Notes: generated from the letters alone by a model not told the origin. Numbered from the stretch's first letter, positions 11,105 through 24,397 are shown. The stretch: DNA of 64,000 nt from Persicaria tinctoria (GCA_037127255.1 JBANSL010000013.1:10560688-10624687); one strand, 5' to 3'. Numbers and translations: made by a program.

Positions 11105-12939
11105 TTACACATAATTATACAAATTTATATATATAACAAAATATCCAAAACCAAATAATTTACATAAAACTATAAACTACACAAATAATATACTATTATT
11201 CTTTTCTACCACTCGATATAACTCTATACAAGGTTGCCATTAAGGTGTTGGCCTTCCAGCATAACCAAATTATACCTACATAATGTGATTAAGCCGGCAT
11301 ACCTACATGATGACCAAAACATCTATAGGATCATTGTCTTCACGCAGCGTTCGAGGAATGAACCCATAGTTGTGTACTTCTGTCAATTTTCAGGTAACTG
11401 ATAAAATGCTCCTGCTGATAGATATCCCCGAATCGACTAAGAATTATTAAATATATGCAGTTAATTTTCCATATAAAGCACTCCTGATAATATGAAAAAG
11501 TTATTAACATTAGCTAATAGTTCACAGAGACATAAGATGGATTTATATAACATACAAGGGAATACAAAGAATACGAGGGATAAACTCTAATCGATGGATC
11601 GAGACTTTGAAGATGTATACTGAATTTTTATTTTGAGTTGAGATGTATATTGTATTTCAATCAACAAAGGTGGATACAAGAAATGATACTGACTCACTTA
11701 TTAAAATAATAAAAATGGCTACAAACCTATAACTAAAAAAAGCTAACAACTCATGATCACCACTTCACATTCAAATGGCCAATAACTAAATCCAAGATCT
11801 ACATTCTCATTTTAATTAAATATGAGATCAGCCAAAGAACCACCATAAACTTCAAAACAGAGAAGTAATTTTGACATGTAACAATCAAATTTCCTATCTC
11901 TAACAAAAAATAAATCAAATTTCCTGTTAAAAATAAAAGTTACGAAATGGAACAGAAATATGAGAACTGAAAAGGCAAAGAGAAACATTTTTTAAGTTCA
12001 GTGCAGGTATGCTCAGGTGCTTATTATCCATGCTCAGGTTCCACCCTAAAAAAAAGATTCATTTTTTGTGTGAAAAACCATGTTCATTAAATTAAACCAA
12101 AGTTAATATGCTACAAGCATGTTAAGCAGGTGCTACACTAAGTAAGGGGCTAAACCGTGGAGCTGGATTGTGTTTCTTTTTATTCCGAATACAACCCACT
12201 TAATTCATTAAAGATAAAAAGAAAGTAAATGTCAAAAAATAAAGCTCGACACTAAGCAATAATAATATGTTAAAATTTCAGAAGTTTGAACATTAGTATT
12301 TAGTATCAACTGACTTCCAATTAATCCAGAAAATTAGAGCTTAAATCCAGAACATCATAAACTAGGACAACCGATCAAATAATTAGAACTTAAATATAGA
12401 AAACACGCAATCAAAATCTATAGAAATAAACATTGTCCACATCTAAGAGAAATAGCAAAGAAGACCGTGAAAGACTGAAAATAAATCCTTACAGATGGAA
12501 AATAGTAGAGAAAGTGAAAGCAATGTTGACAGGAAGAGTAAAAAAATCAATCACCAACAACACATCCAGTCAACTCAATTCAATAGCTAGCTAAATAGGA
12601 CACAAGGCAGAAAAGATGGTACAAGTTTGATGATGAAATTTGGAAAGAGTGGCTGCCAGAACAATTGTAATGCCAACATTTACAAAATATATAAGCCCCA
12701 AAATATAATGAAATTTGGAAAAGAACGATAAGAATATATGAAAGCTATCAGAAAAGCATTTCTATATATCTCCAAAGCACCTTCTCTCTTAAGTTCAAAC
12801 ATTAAGCCATGAAACATATCACATAATAAAGAAAGTTCATCAACATGCATGATGCGTCTATCCAGTAAAAGGAAAAAGTGTCCAACTAAATGTTTGAAAG
12901 CTTACTTTTACTATGAAGACATCAATTCCAAGCTTTAAA

Positions 12940-14400
12940 TGGTTGCAGCCTCTGATATCTTTAGCTTTGGTTCGACTACCTCCCAGTTGCCATCTTCATC
13001 CACAACTGGTACATGAATGAGCCAACAGGATTACTAAGATTGAGCTTGAGAAGTAACACAATCACCAAGAATAATTTGATAGGTCTCCACACTTTCACTT
13101 TTGAAAGCATTAAAACTAATTGTTGAACCAGATCCTAATTCTAGTTCTTGTCTTCTTAAAGCTTACTAAAATGCAGATTAAAGCTTACTAATGCCAACAT
13201 AAAGAATCACACGCAATATGATATCCTTTGAGAAGCAAATAAAATGGCATGTTCTCACTTCAAAGGATGAGCGGCAAGTTGACCATAATCAAAGAAGAAT
13301 ATATACAAACACAGAGAAAGGTATAAACATATAAACTGGGTACATAGATACATGAAACTATTTTTCCTCATAAAACAGAATAACACCAAGAGACGAGATA
13401 GTAACTAACATATCACAGCACACATACCACAACAATTCAATCATGCACAAGGAAGATAGTAAATGCATACACATTGAACAGAAACAACATTTACTTTAAA
13501 AATGAAGACAGTCTACACAAAGTCATACAAACATAGAATCTGCAGGTCAATTCCAGAAACTGATACACAAGAAATACTAAATCATGTCTTAAAATGACGA
13601 AAGTAACATATTTCTTAATTGATTCTATATTACATATCACCAACTCATTCTATCCACTACTCTTAATAAGTCTGAAACATAAAAACAAATCCAAGAAATA
13701 CAAATATCATGAGAAGCACATCATGTTTTAACAATGACAATAATATTGTCTCTTACATATGGTCACATACTTAAATGTAAAGGAAACATAAACAACTCAA
13801 ATTTCAGCAATCTACAATTTCCATGCTCAACCAACTCAACCTTCTTTGTGGTTTTCACAGCCTAACTTCATCATCAATTACTTAAATCATAATCATGGTC
13901 TAATAAATTGATAAAAGATTCCAAGTCATAGACGAACGATTCAAAGGATTCCAGAAAGAGTTAAAGGATAGAGTTCAGAAAGAGTTAAAGGATTCCAAAT
14001 CATAGAATTAAAGGATTCCAAATCATAGAATCAAAGGATTCCAAAAACAAGATAATTCATCAGATGCTATCTACTCACATTCCTATGTTATTCAAAGCAA
14101 ATCAAACCAGCTACATCACTTGTTATTTGTTAACAGAGAAATTATCAAGAACCAAACAACAATGAACAAAAGATGGAAAAAAAGGACTAGATCTAGTTCA
14201 ACCACAAACAAGCTAACATCAAATTAACTTAGAATCAAATATTACCAAACAAGAACCTCTAGCATTTTTCTTCTACCCTTGTGAAGAATCTATGGTGCCT
14301 CAGTCCTTCCTGCAGCTGACTTTTCCTCAAGAAGCTAGCCAAGTGCAGCATCAATCTCTGCAAATACGTCCTCCATGGAAACGTCTCCATCAACCTGCAC
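12940..14400 (-). other. Exon-like islands of unknown origin in the CACTA interior
   Basis: Two short minus-strand segments look coding. Around 13020-13140 a frame reads ELELGSGSTISFNAF then VETYQIILGDCVTSQAQS. At about 14340-14395 a frame following a CTTGTGCAG acceptor-like sequence reads VDGDVSMEDVFAEIDAALG, followed by a stop. I cannot assign either to a gene. They are probably captured exon pieces, like the WD40 exon at 15075-15221, but chance frames are possible. Confidence 0.3.
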
Positions 14401-15074
14401 AAGAGACAACAAGTGCCCCTTATGTTTCAAGAAAGGGGTGAAGAGGGAGTTGTGTAGATGAAAACGAGGGAACAAAACATGCCTTGAGTGTTATGTCCTG
14501 GTAGATGGAAAGTACTACCTCGACATTTCGATCCCAGACTTTATAGCGTTAACTTCCCCCTGAGAAATGAAAATTCTCAAAACAAGTTAGTCGTTCACTA
14601 TACACATTCGTGTTTATTTGTTTTTAGTTTTCAATGTTTGCCATGTTCAACTCGCAACCATGTAAATTGCTGAAAATGTGGACAGAGGTCAACAAAACTC
14701 GGTATAAGAGATATATCTAGCTTTAAAACAGCGAAAACAAGCAGAGAAAGATTGAAGATCAAAGCTTTCTTCACTGAACAATATTGGTAATGATATTCTA
14801 GAAGGAAGAATTGTTAATTAAACACTCTGGTTAACCACACAAGGATGACACAAGGAACAAGTAACCTTTAAAACTACAACATTAAGAACTCAAACAATGT
14901 GAAGTGATCAGAATATTTAATCATATAAGATTGTTCCCAGTCAAAATTGAGGACAGAAACACGAATAAGTCATTGGAGATGACTCTCGGAGAGGGAAGTT
15001 GTGCTGGGCAGATGGGGCCCTCACTTAAGCAAAAGAAGTTTAACTTATACATTATAAGATCGTTAACATCATAC

Positions 15075-15221
15075 CTCATGGCCAAAAAAGTTTTTATGGC
15101 CCTGTTCTCGCCAATCTTGCAAACATAAATCATATAATCAGTTGAGCATGTTGGAAAAGAAGTATTGTTTCTCCAATCAACATCGAGGGTAAGAGCTGTA
15201 GGATGCCAAACACACTTCAAT
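15075..15221 (-). pseudogene. Captured WD40 exon of a HOS15/TBL1-like gene
   Basis: A 147-base segment on the minus strand is flanked by a CTGCAG acceptor and an AG|GTATGA donor. It reads TLDVDWRNNTSFPTCSTD then MIYVCKIGENRAIKTF. This matches the WD40-blade sequence of plant HOS15 (a TBL1/TBLR1-type co-repressor component that works with histone deacetylases) in order and length. It begins partway through a repeat and ends where the family continues toward GHQGEVN, so only one exon is present. It lies inside a CACTA transposon, so it is a transduplicated fragment and not a functional gene. Confidence 0.75.
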
Positions 15222-16705
15222 CTGCAGACACAATGATTTTAAACTCAAAGACACTAGAACAGAGTCTATAAAGAATATGAGGAATGCATAAACTAGGACC
15301 TTGTTGACAAATAAGGGAAATTTTTTTTTACCCAAAACATTATTTTTTTAACCCCCAAAAAATACTTAAGGGCCCCTAATGATCTTTATAGGATACAATC
15401 CCCCAATGATCTTTAAAGAACAATGGTAGAGAAGAGCAAGGTATATAGAGAATTAGCACAAACAAGGAGGTGCAACAGCGGAATCATCAAAAACTAGAAC
15501 ACAAAACCGCATTACCTTTCGGGAAATCCGTCAAAGCATGAATATATACATGATATAATCAATCTTCATTTTTTCAGCACCCAACGAATTGAACACCCAA
15601 TTCTAAAACCCTAAAAACGAAAATCAAAGAATCAGATTTTAAAGTGAAAAGTTATATGTGCTGAGATTCCAAATAAGGATGATGAAACTGATTTGTTTAA
15701 AGTATTCAGGGGTTTGAAGAGAGAAATGAATCCCCAAATTAAACCCTAACCATACATAAATTCCTACTAACCCCAAATTAAACCCTAACTATACACAAAC
15801 TAGAACAAAGCATAGAAATCCCTTTTAAATCTGTTGGTATGACTTAAATCAAAGGGGTTTAAAGAGAGGTTCTCCTATTTAATTCCTCCAATTTCTGATT
15901 TTTCATCCCCTAAACTTTTGATTTTCAAGAAATCAAATAATCCCTAATCTTTCTTCAATCGAACCCTAATAAAAAAACGATATAGATCGAGAGATCTTTC
16001 AAACTGGGTAAAATAAAACTTACATTGAATACTCAATACTTGAATCGGAGAGGGAGTCGGACTAAGCACGAGCAGAGTGCAGGACATCGGAGATATTGAG
16101 AGAGCGAGAGGGAGCCGGACTGAGCAGTGAGCGAGATGGAGAGGAGTGCAGCGAGAGCTTGAGAAGTGCAAGAGAATTGATTGAGATTCGAGACTAGACA
16201 TGAGGCAGGAGCGGCGCCGGCGAGCCGGAGCAGGAGGGGCGAGAGAGATTGAGATTCGAGGAGAGAGAGGAGATCAGATCGAGATTTTTCAGATCTAAAA
16301 ATGAGGAGAGAGAAGGGTAAATTGATCTTTAGAGAGGGAGGTGAGCGGGTTAGTTTTTAGGGTTTCTTTTTTTATTTTTTTAATAAAAAAACATTTGCCA
16401 TAGTAAGTTTATTAGAGTGGCAAATTGTCGAATTTCAATATTTTTTTAACATCCAATAGCCACGGTAAATTTTGCCGTTGCTACTAGGGGTGGCAAAATG
16501 ACCCAATAGCCACGGCAACTATTGCCGAAGCTACCATCAGTGGCGAATTTGTCTTGTTTTTCTTATTGAAGGCTTGCCGTGGCTAATGCCGTGGCAAAAG
16601 AGTACCAATTGCCACGGAAGGCCCCTGCCGAAGCTAGGTAGCGTGGCGAATTTAATTTTTTTTTGTAGTGAGTGTTGGCAAGACTCCCTTTAGTTTTCTG
16701 ACAAT

Positions 16706-16717
16706 TGGTATCAGAGC
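16706..16717 (+). other. Primer-binding site of Copia element 1
   Basis: TGGTATCAGAGC, complementary to the 3' end of initiator methionine tRNA, lies two bases after the 5' LTR end. Confidence 0.9.
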
Positions 16718-16810
16718 AAGGAGCTTTGCTCTTGCTGGGTTTACTTTCTGGGTTGAGAGACGTGAGAACAAAACACAAGGAAACACTTTGAGAGTTCATT
16801 GTTCATCAAA

Positions 16811-19800
16811 ATGCAGAACAATGGAAATAGCAATGTTGACAATCCTCAATTGCCAATATTCAAGGGAGTAAACTACCATTTTTGGAGTTTAAAGATAGCC
16901 ACACTATTCAAATCACATGAAGTATGGAATCTTGTGGATCAAGGGTTTGAAGACACATAACCTCCAGAGCCAGATCAGCAATTGAGAGACAAGAGGAAGA
17001 AGGATTCTAAGGCTTTGTTCATGATACAAAGTGCTTTAGATGATGAGATTTTTCCAAGGATAACAGCCTCCACAACTGCTCATGAAGCATGAAAAGTATT
17101 GAAGCATGAGTACATGTGTGACAAGACGGTTGTCACAGTCAAGTTGCAGACACTAAGAAAAGAGTCCGAGACTCTTATGATGCAGGAGAAGAAGACAGTG
17201 CATGTGTTCCAATCTCGAGTGTCTGCCATTGTTAACCATATGAGAACATATGGAGAGAATGTGAGCAATGAGGCAGTTGTGAGTAAGGTGTTGAGAAGCC
17301 TTACAAAGAAATATGATCATGTAGTTGCAGCCATTGAAGAGTCCAAGGATCTGTCAGTGTACAGGTTTGAGGAGTTGACAAGCTCCTTACAAGCTCGTGA
17401 GGAGAGATTGAGCAGGACAACTGAGGTGAAGGAAGAAAAAGTCTTCCAGGTGAAGGATGAGAATCAAAAGAGCAAGTCTAAAGGCTCATCAAGTAGAGGT
17501 GGTTTTAGAGGTGGCTATAGAAGAAGAGGCAACTATAGAGGGAGTTTTAGAGGTCGTGGTGGAAGAGGATTTGGCAGAGGTCAATCCAGTGGCTCGGGAA
17601 GAGGTAATGGTGGTGAGCAAGGAAGGGATCAGTGGAAGGAGTCTAGTAGAGGCCAAGGAAATGACTCCATATCTCATAGAAGTAACATCAAATGTTACTG
17701 TTGCAAGAAGTATGGGCACAAGGAGGCTTACTGTTGGGAGAAGCAAGAATATGAACAGAAAGGAGCAAATTTTACAGAAATATCTGAGCATGAAGATAGG
17801 CTATTCATGGCCTTGACATCCACCACAAATACAGCAGGCAGTACGTGGTACTTAGACAATGGATGCTCAAGCCACATGTTGTAACACCCCCTATATAATA
17901 TTATTTAAAGAAATATCCCAAAAATAATTTGGGGTATTTCACATGTCAAGTTCAAGGAGTATGTTCAGGGATCTTGACGAATCCAAGAAGGGAAATGTCA
18001 AGCTTGGAGATAACAAGGTGCTTCAAGTTGAAGGGAGAGGCACCATTGTAATAAGAAGTGTGCAAGGATGTGAAAAATACTTGCAGGATGTTCAATATGT
18101 GTCAGGGCTTGCTCACAACTTACTAAGTGTGGGACAACTTCAGGGAACTGGATACTCTCTTTTGTTTGATGAAGATGCTTGTGTGATCAAAGTGAAAAGA
18201 ATAGGTGAAGTGATTGTGAAGTAGGCATGACCAAGAATAGGATGTTTCCCGTGGATTTAGCAAAAGGTGTCGATAGAGCAATGGAAGTAAAGGGTGATGC
18301 AGAAACCATGCTATGACACCTAAGGTATGGTCATCTGAATCTGCAGAGCTTGATACATTTGAACTCTGGTGATTTGGTTCAAGGCATACCAAAGATAGGA
18401 GAGCTTGAGTTCTGTGAAGGGTGTGTGTATGGAAAGCAAATGAGAGGATCATTTGCAAATGGAGAAGCATGGAGGGCAAGTGATTGCTTAGAATTGCTAC
18501 ATGCAGATCTTTGTGGGCCAATGCAGACAGAATCTCTAGGAGGAAGTAAGTATTTCTTCCTCATTACTAATGATTACAGTCGTGTGAGTTATGGGGTATT
18601 TTCTGAGATTCAAGTCAGAGGCATTTGAATGTTTCAAGAAATTCAAGGTTCTTACAGAGAATCAGTCAAGAAAGAGGATCAAGGCTTTGAGAACAGATAG
18701 AGGAGGTGAATTCATGTCATTTGAATTCATGAATTTTTGTGAGGAGAATGACATAAGGAAGGAATTGATTGCACCTTACACTCCTGAGCAAAATGGTGTG
18801 GCGGAAAGGAAGAATAGAACAGTGGTGGAGATGGCTATGAGTATGTTGAATGCTAGGAGTGTGCCTAATTAGTTTTGGTGTGAGGCAGTTGCCAATGCAG
18901 TATATGTATTGAACATATCTCCTACAAAGGCATCATGAACAAGACTCCTTTTGAAGTTTGGAGAGGAAAGAAGCCATCTGAGAGTTTTTGGGTGTGTGGC
19001 GTATGCACTGGTGAATCTGAGGTCCAAGTTAGATGATAAGGCTGAGAGGTGTATTTTCATTGGGTATGCAGCTCAATCAAAGGCTTACAAGTTGTACAAT
19101 CCTTTGAACAAAAGGACAATTGTAAGCAGGAATGTGGTTTTTAATGAAGAAGCAGCCTGAGATTGGGAGAACAAAGGCACTGGACCAATTCCTGACAAAG
19201 GGATCTCAGTTGATAATACTGGTGAAGAGAATGAAGATAACATGAATGAAGAGGATGATGAATAACATGTGCATTCTCCAGCAACACCAGTGTCACATCC
19301 TAGCACTTCAAGCAGTCAGAGCTCATCACCATCAAGTGCATCTAGTGATTCTCCTCCAAGGAAGTTCAGGTCTCTAGCTGATGTGTATGCAGACTGTGAG
19401 TTTGCTTTGTTGGCATCTGATCTTGAAAGCTTTGAAGATGCTAAGTTTGAAAACAAGTGGCAAACTGCTATGAAGGAAGAGTTGAAAGCCATTTAGAGGA
19501 ATAACACATGGAGTTTGGTAGAACTTCCTCAAGACAAATGTCATAGGCCTGAAGTGGGTGTTCAGGATTAAGTTTAATACTGATGGTAGCATACAGAAAC
19601 ACAAGGTAAGGTTGGTTGCAAAGGGGTATGCTCAGCAAGAAGGCATTGATTTTGAAGAAACCTTCTCCCCAGTTGTGAGACTTGAAACAGTGAGAGTGGT
19701 GTTGGCTCTTGCTACACAGTGGAGTCTGAAAGTGTATCAACTTGATGTTAAGTCTGCTTTCTTGAATGGCGAGCTAGAAAAAAAGAGGGGTATGTTGAAC

Positions 19801-20995
19801 AACCTCAGTGCTTTGTGAAGAAAGGAGAAGAGCACAAAGTCTACAAACTGAGAAAGGCTCTTTATGGCTTGAAACAAGCACCTAGAGCCTGGTATAGTAG
19901 AATTGATTCTTTCTTTGTGAGTGAAGGCTTTGATAGAAGTGTGAATGAGCCTACGCTATATGTGAAGGGAAGAGGAAAGAAAGAATTCATTGTTGTGTGC
20001 TTATATGTGGATGAAATTATTTATTTTAGCTCATCACAGAAGATGCTAGAAGAGTTTCAAGAAGGCAATGATGGAAGAATTTGAGATGACAGATCTCAAT
20101 GTTCTAAAGTACTTCTTGGGATTAGAAGTGCATCAAGGAAATGATGGAATTTTTGTGTGTCAGGAGAAATATGCAAAGGATCTACTGAAGAAATTTGATT
20201 TAGAAGGTTGTGAATTGTGATGCTGCTTACACCCCTATGAACACACATGAGAAGATGCACAGAAATGATGGCACATGGCTTGCTGATGAGAGGATGTACA
20301 AAAGCATGGTAGGTGGTCTGAACTACCTTGAACACACCAGACCTAATATTGCATACAACGTGAGTGTGATATCCAGGTTTATGCATAGCCCTTCAAAGGA
20401 GCAATTTGGAGTAGCAAAGATAATTTTGAAGCATGTGGCAGGGTCTGTGAGTAAAGGAATTTGGTATAGCAAGGTTGAAGATTTCAGACTTCATGGTTAC
20501 ACAGATAGTGATTGGGCCGGATGTTTGGATGGTAGAAAGAGCACATCAGGGTCTGTGTTTAGCTTGGGCTCAGGGGCAATAACCTGGAGTTCTAAGAAGC
20601 AAGAGACAATTGCCTTGTCCTCATCAGAAGCTGAGTATGTAGCTGCATCTGCTGGAGATGCAGCAAAGCAGGCTCTATGGTTGAAGAAACTGATGAGGGA
20701 TTTGGGATGCATTCAGAGGATGGCAACTGAGGTATGGTGTGAAAATAAGTCTGCTATTGCTATGACCAAGAACCCTGCATTTCATGCTCGTACAAAGCAT
20801 ATTGATGTTCAACATCATTTTATTCGAGAGCTGGTTGCAAGAGAAGAAATTGAGATGAAGTTTTGTGGTACAAATGATCAGAGTGCAGATCTATTTACGA
20901 AGGCTTTGAGTGTGGCAAAGCATCAGTTTTTCATGGAGAAAATTGGAATGAGAGGCTTTGAATCAAGGGGTGGTGTTGAAGTACAGCTCAAGTGA
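16811..20995 (+). pseudogene. Copia gag-pol polyprotein, degenerate
   Basis: Translation from the ATG at 16811 gives a Copia Gag (start MQNNGNSNVD), broken by stops at about 16958 and 17090. It has an RG-rich stretch and a zinc knuckle CYCCKKYGHKEAYC near 17695-17735. The protease site reads WYLDNGCSSH, where the usual DSG is altered to DNG. Integrase follows (HADLCGP near 18500, TDRGGEF near 18695, NGVAERKNRT near 18790), then reverse transcriptase (VDE in place of the usual VDD near 20010) and RNase H (20210-20992, with DSDWAG, SSSEAEY and TKHIDVQHHF). Stops or frame changes occur near 18222, 18870, 19160, 19265, 19495, 19790 and 20085, and a 62-base insertion sits in the protease region. 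It cannot encode an active element. Confidence 0.92.
17880..17941. mobile_element. 62 bp LTR-like mini-insertion with 5 bp target duplication
   Basis: Copia element 1 is interrupted right after its protease motif by 62 bases that begin TGTAACACCCC and end GGGGTATTTCA. The ends are near-perfect inverted repeats (TGTAACACCCC against TGAAATACCCC) with TG...CA termini. CATGT is duplicated at 17875-17879 and 17942-17946. The form is that of a solo LTR but far shorter than usual. A deletion derivative of a larger LTR or a tiny foldback element are the alternatives. Confidence 0.6.
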
Positions 20996-21373
20996 TTCAA
21001 ACCTCTGAAGCAAGGATCAAGTTAGTTGCAAGTTAGTTAGGTCCTGTGAAATCTGTAGTCGATTTCGAGTAGATAAGTGGTCTGTAGTCGAAGTCGAGTA
21101 GCAGTTAGAAGCTAGAGTCAGTTTTCTTTGTAAGTTTTGTTTAGCTGAAGTAGTGGAAGTAGTGGGGTGCAGTTATGAAGTCAGTTATATTCCAATTGTA
21201 AGTGTCTTATGTTATGTTTTGGACAATCAATCGAATAGAGAAGTCGTTGCTGTTCAATTGTGTTTATCTTTTCGATCCTCTTGCTTGTGATAACCGTCGA
21301 TTGACAGAACAAGCAAAGTGTGTGAGTGTGATATGGGTTTAGTGTTGGCAAGACTCCCTTTGGTTTTCTGACA
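20974..21373 (+). repeat. 3' LTR of Copia element 1
   Basis: TGTTGAAG...TCTGACA, 400 bases, followed by the target duplication CGGTT. It supplies the uninterrupted version of the site where the CACTA element entered the 5' LTR. Confidence 0.95.
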
Positions 21374-21378
21374 CGGTT

Positions 21379-23450
21379 CGCTTCGCAGAACACATGTTGA
21401 ACCTGGATAGTCTAGTTTCTTCTAAGTAAGCCTTGATATTTATTGACCAGGCTAGCCAACGGGTGACATCATGGCATTGTTCTACCTAGTAAGGAAGCTA
21501 TCAGTTGGGAGTCTGTTTCCAACACCACCTTCCTGTAGCCCCCATCCTAGGCGCCACTCCCCATAACTCAGCTATGGGAACAATAGGTCCATTGTTAACA
21601 AGTAAAACTCAGCTATGAGAACAGCAGTCTCGTAAATTGTTAACAAGTAAAAACTTTAAACATTTTATAACACACACTGTATCGTATCATAACCACCTTA
21701 AATTTATGATCTTAAATTTTTTTTAAAAAACGCATAGCACAAGGATTATACTAATTTATATTAAACATAAAATGAGAATTATATAGTTAAACATATATAA
21801 CCGAGTGCATGCATCATAGATCTTTGCCATTTTTTTAAAAAAATTATATGACAATAGGTAATGAATGGAGCTTCTTTGGCCGTTGAAAATATCAATATAT
21901 ACTAGCATAGCTACATTAATTGTATACCATATTGTGGCGGGAGAAAAAAAATCACATGTAACGTAGGGATTTATAATTCAAGCGGGCCCGCCAGTGGTCT
22001 ATATACGGCGGCAATTTAACTTGTATTATACGGAGTATGTTTATGGGTGCGTGATGCTTGGGTTGTGTACGACTTCGTTTGACGTGTTTTAATAATTTAT
22101 TACTTTGTTGGAGTTGTGATATTCGGAGTCGGATGGGCTGAAATCGTGGTAGTGTTTACGGGACGAATCCGTGTACGAAAAGATTCCATGAATGTTCATC
22201 TTCACTGCCCACAAAAATGTCTAAAGTATTGTTAGACAACAATGCTATTTCTCAATGGTGCTTGGCTCCATATTGTCTACGTCCAAACCTGCTAGTTTTA
22301 GGTCTGTTTAGGTTCATCTTTCGTTGTTTATATTGTTTTTGGTCTTTTGCATCTTTTTTCGTACTTATGTTGTGTGTTTGACGGTACGCCGTCTGCCGTC
22401 TTGTCAATCTCTCAAACTTTAGACATGTCTGAACTCAAATTTTTACTTAATTAATATATATATTGATGTGCTTGAAATAAATGGTTAATTATATATAACT
22501 ATATACAAAATAAAAATGCAAAATTTTGCAGGCATGATATATACATGAGATGATTAAAGTAGCATGCATAGATAGGACTATAACTAAATAATAGTAGTAA
22601 TAAATTGAGAGGTGTGAAGGTACACACCTTTGGATTGTGTGGACAAAATCGTTACACAAAAGGCTTTATAATATATTCGCTATTGAGGGAGTTGTATGAA
22701 TCTCTGTGTGAAATTTAACTAGTTTACTATTTTTATAGCCAAGGGTGTGGCTACCATCTAAAGGTACTTCCTGACTAGCTATAACCAATCTTTTAATTTA
22801 ATTTTGCCATATATATATTTCTAAAGTTTAATTGTGAACATACATTTGATTGATATTCCTTAAATGAGTAACATGTGAGATGACAAGTTGCAATGTCGAC
22901 ACTAAGTAGGGGTCATAAATAGTACTCCCCTCCCTAGTCGAATTATTAGTACTTTTTGCCAATTTTACACTCTATGTATGAATATTGGCTGATCAATTTA
23001 ATATTTTCTAAGAAAGTTTAAAATAAAAATAAAGAAGGTCAAATTGTAGAAAACCACCCTTTAAATAGCCCACTTCGCTCAAAATCACCAATTAAACACG
23101 TAATTGTAGTAAACCATCCATTCAAACTTAAAAGTTTGCATAGAACCACCCATCATTCAGATATAGTACCGCTTCAATTAAAAATGCAAAGTGAGGGATG
23201 AATCCAAAGTCATCGGGTGAGGAAACGTAGCTTGGTGAACCAAAATAATGAGATAAGAGAAAGGTGCACAAATCACAACATCTCGATCATGAGGTGAGCA
23301 GACCAGTCCAAACCTTCTATTAATGTAACGAATTGTAAAGAAGAGCAAAAAAGAATGAGTTGGGTATTGTTGAATGACATACAAAAAAAATTTCGATTTT
23401 TAGTTAGGATATTGTTGTCACATTTTATGCATTTTTTAATTGGAACGGTA
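21379..23450. other. Intergenic DNA between two Copia elements
   Basis: No supported gene. Around 21545-21660 a short motif (AACTCAGCTATG...GTTAACAAGTAAAA) is present twice. At 21727-21755 a GGATTATACTAAT end resembles a decayed Helitron 3' terminus without its hairpin. The rest is AT-rich. Confidence 0.45.
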
Positions 23451-24271
23451 CTACAAAGGATGCCTCACCTAAATCCTTCATTAATTTCAAAGTATTTTGA
23501 GAGATACTTCTTTACATCATGTAACATACCAATATTATTTGCAGTTAACAGAATGTCATCAACATACATAACTAAAACAACAAACTTGCTCCCACTAATC
23601 TTCATGTAGATACATCGATCAACAATGATCTCTACAAAACCATACGACATGATAGTATCATCAAACTTTAAGTACCACTGTTGGGAAGCTTGTTTTAGTT
23701 CATATATTGACTTTCTCACCTTACACACTAAGTTTTCCTTCCCTGTGGCCCAAAACCCTTCGGGTTGGTCCATATAAATTACCTCCTCTAGTTCACCATT
23801 GAGAAATGCGGTTTTCACATCCATTTAGTGAAGCTTGAGATCATAATGAGCCACCAATGCCAAAACAATTCTCAAAGAGTCCTTTGAAATTGGAGCGAAG
23901 GTCTCCTTGTAGTCTATGCCATCCTTCTTGGTGAAACCTTTAGCAACAAGTCTGGCCTTATACCTTTCAATGTTCCCTTTTGAGTCTCGTTTGGCCTTAA
24001 AGACCCACTTAGACCCAACCGTCTTTGAACCTTTAGGCAACTCAACCAAATCCCAGACTTTGTTGTCACCCATCGACTGGATTTCTTCTTTCATGGCATT
24101 TAACCACAAATCAGAATTGTTACTTTCCATGGCTTGAATGAGACTAGATCTTCATCAATGCTTGAGTCACATTCATCTTCAAGAGCATACACCACATAAT
24201 CATCTGGAATGACAGATCTTCTTTCCCTTACAGATCGCCTTAGTGGTTCATGTGGTATGGCTCATCCTCTA

Positions 24272-24369
24272 ACCATTCCGGAATGGCTCACTGGAAAGGA
24301 CTTGCGGGTAGTACCCAAAGGTCCCCAGTTCGAACCCCGGATATGGCCGCTCTTTATTTACAAATTCAA
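24272..24369 (+). mobile_element. tRNA-derived SINE (98 bp) with 18 bp target duplication
   Basis: The 18-base sequence GGTATGGCTCATCCTCTA is perfectly duplicated at 24254-24271 and 24370-24387. The 98-base insert between the copies has a Pol III A box (TGGCTCACTGG, 24284-24294) and a B box (GTTCGAACC, 24328-24336) about 34 bases apart, as in tRNA-derived SINEs. It ends in an AT-rich tail (TTTATTTACAAATTCAA) and not a pure poly-A. Removing it and one duplicate restores the Copia frame. Confidence 0.88.
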
Positions 24370-24397
24370 GGTATGGCTCATCCTCTACATCCTCATG

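Larger units (their letters stand above)
10661..16670. mobile_element. Non-autonomous CACTA (En/Spm-type) transposon carrying gene fragments
   Basis: The left end is CACTCC followed by an A run; the right end is a T run followed by GTAGTG. These are inverted ends of the CACTACAAAAA type, with one change on the left. A 3-base target duplication AGT (10658-10660 and 16671-16673) is exact against the uninterrupted 3' LTR. Subterminal regions of about 200 bases (10680-10870 and 16390-16650) are packed with GTGGC, GCCACGG and AGCTTCGGC in both orientations, as expected of transposase-binding arrays. No transposase frame is visible in the 6010 bases. Most of the interior is AT-rich, non-coding and intron-like, with short minus-strand exon-like islands. 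Confidence 0.92.
10294..21373 (+). mobile_element. Copia LTR retrotransposon, 5' LTR interrupted by a CACTA element
   Basis: The element is bounded by a perfect 5-base target duplication, CGGTT, at 10289-10293 and 21374-21378. Both LTRs run TGTTG...CTGACA and are about 400 bases. The 3' LTR is 20974-21373. The 5' LTR is 10294-10660 plus 16671-16703, split by a 6.0 kb CACTA insertion. The primer-binding site TGGTATCAGAGC is at 16706-16717, and a purine-rich tract (AAGGGGTGG) abuts the 3' LTR. The order protease - integrase - reverse transcriptase - RNase H is Copia-type. Coding capacity is lost through many stops and frameshifts. Confidence 0.95.

Noticed and set aside
21727..21755. Second Helitron 3' end
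   Set aside because: It shares GGATTATACTAA-T with the element at 7463-8462 but lacks the hairpin and any 5' partner.
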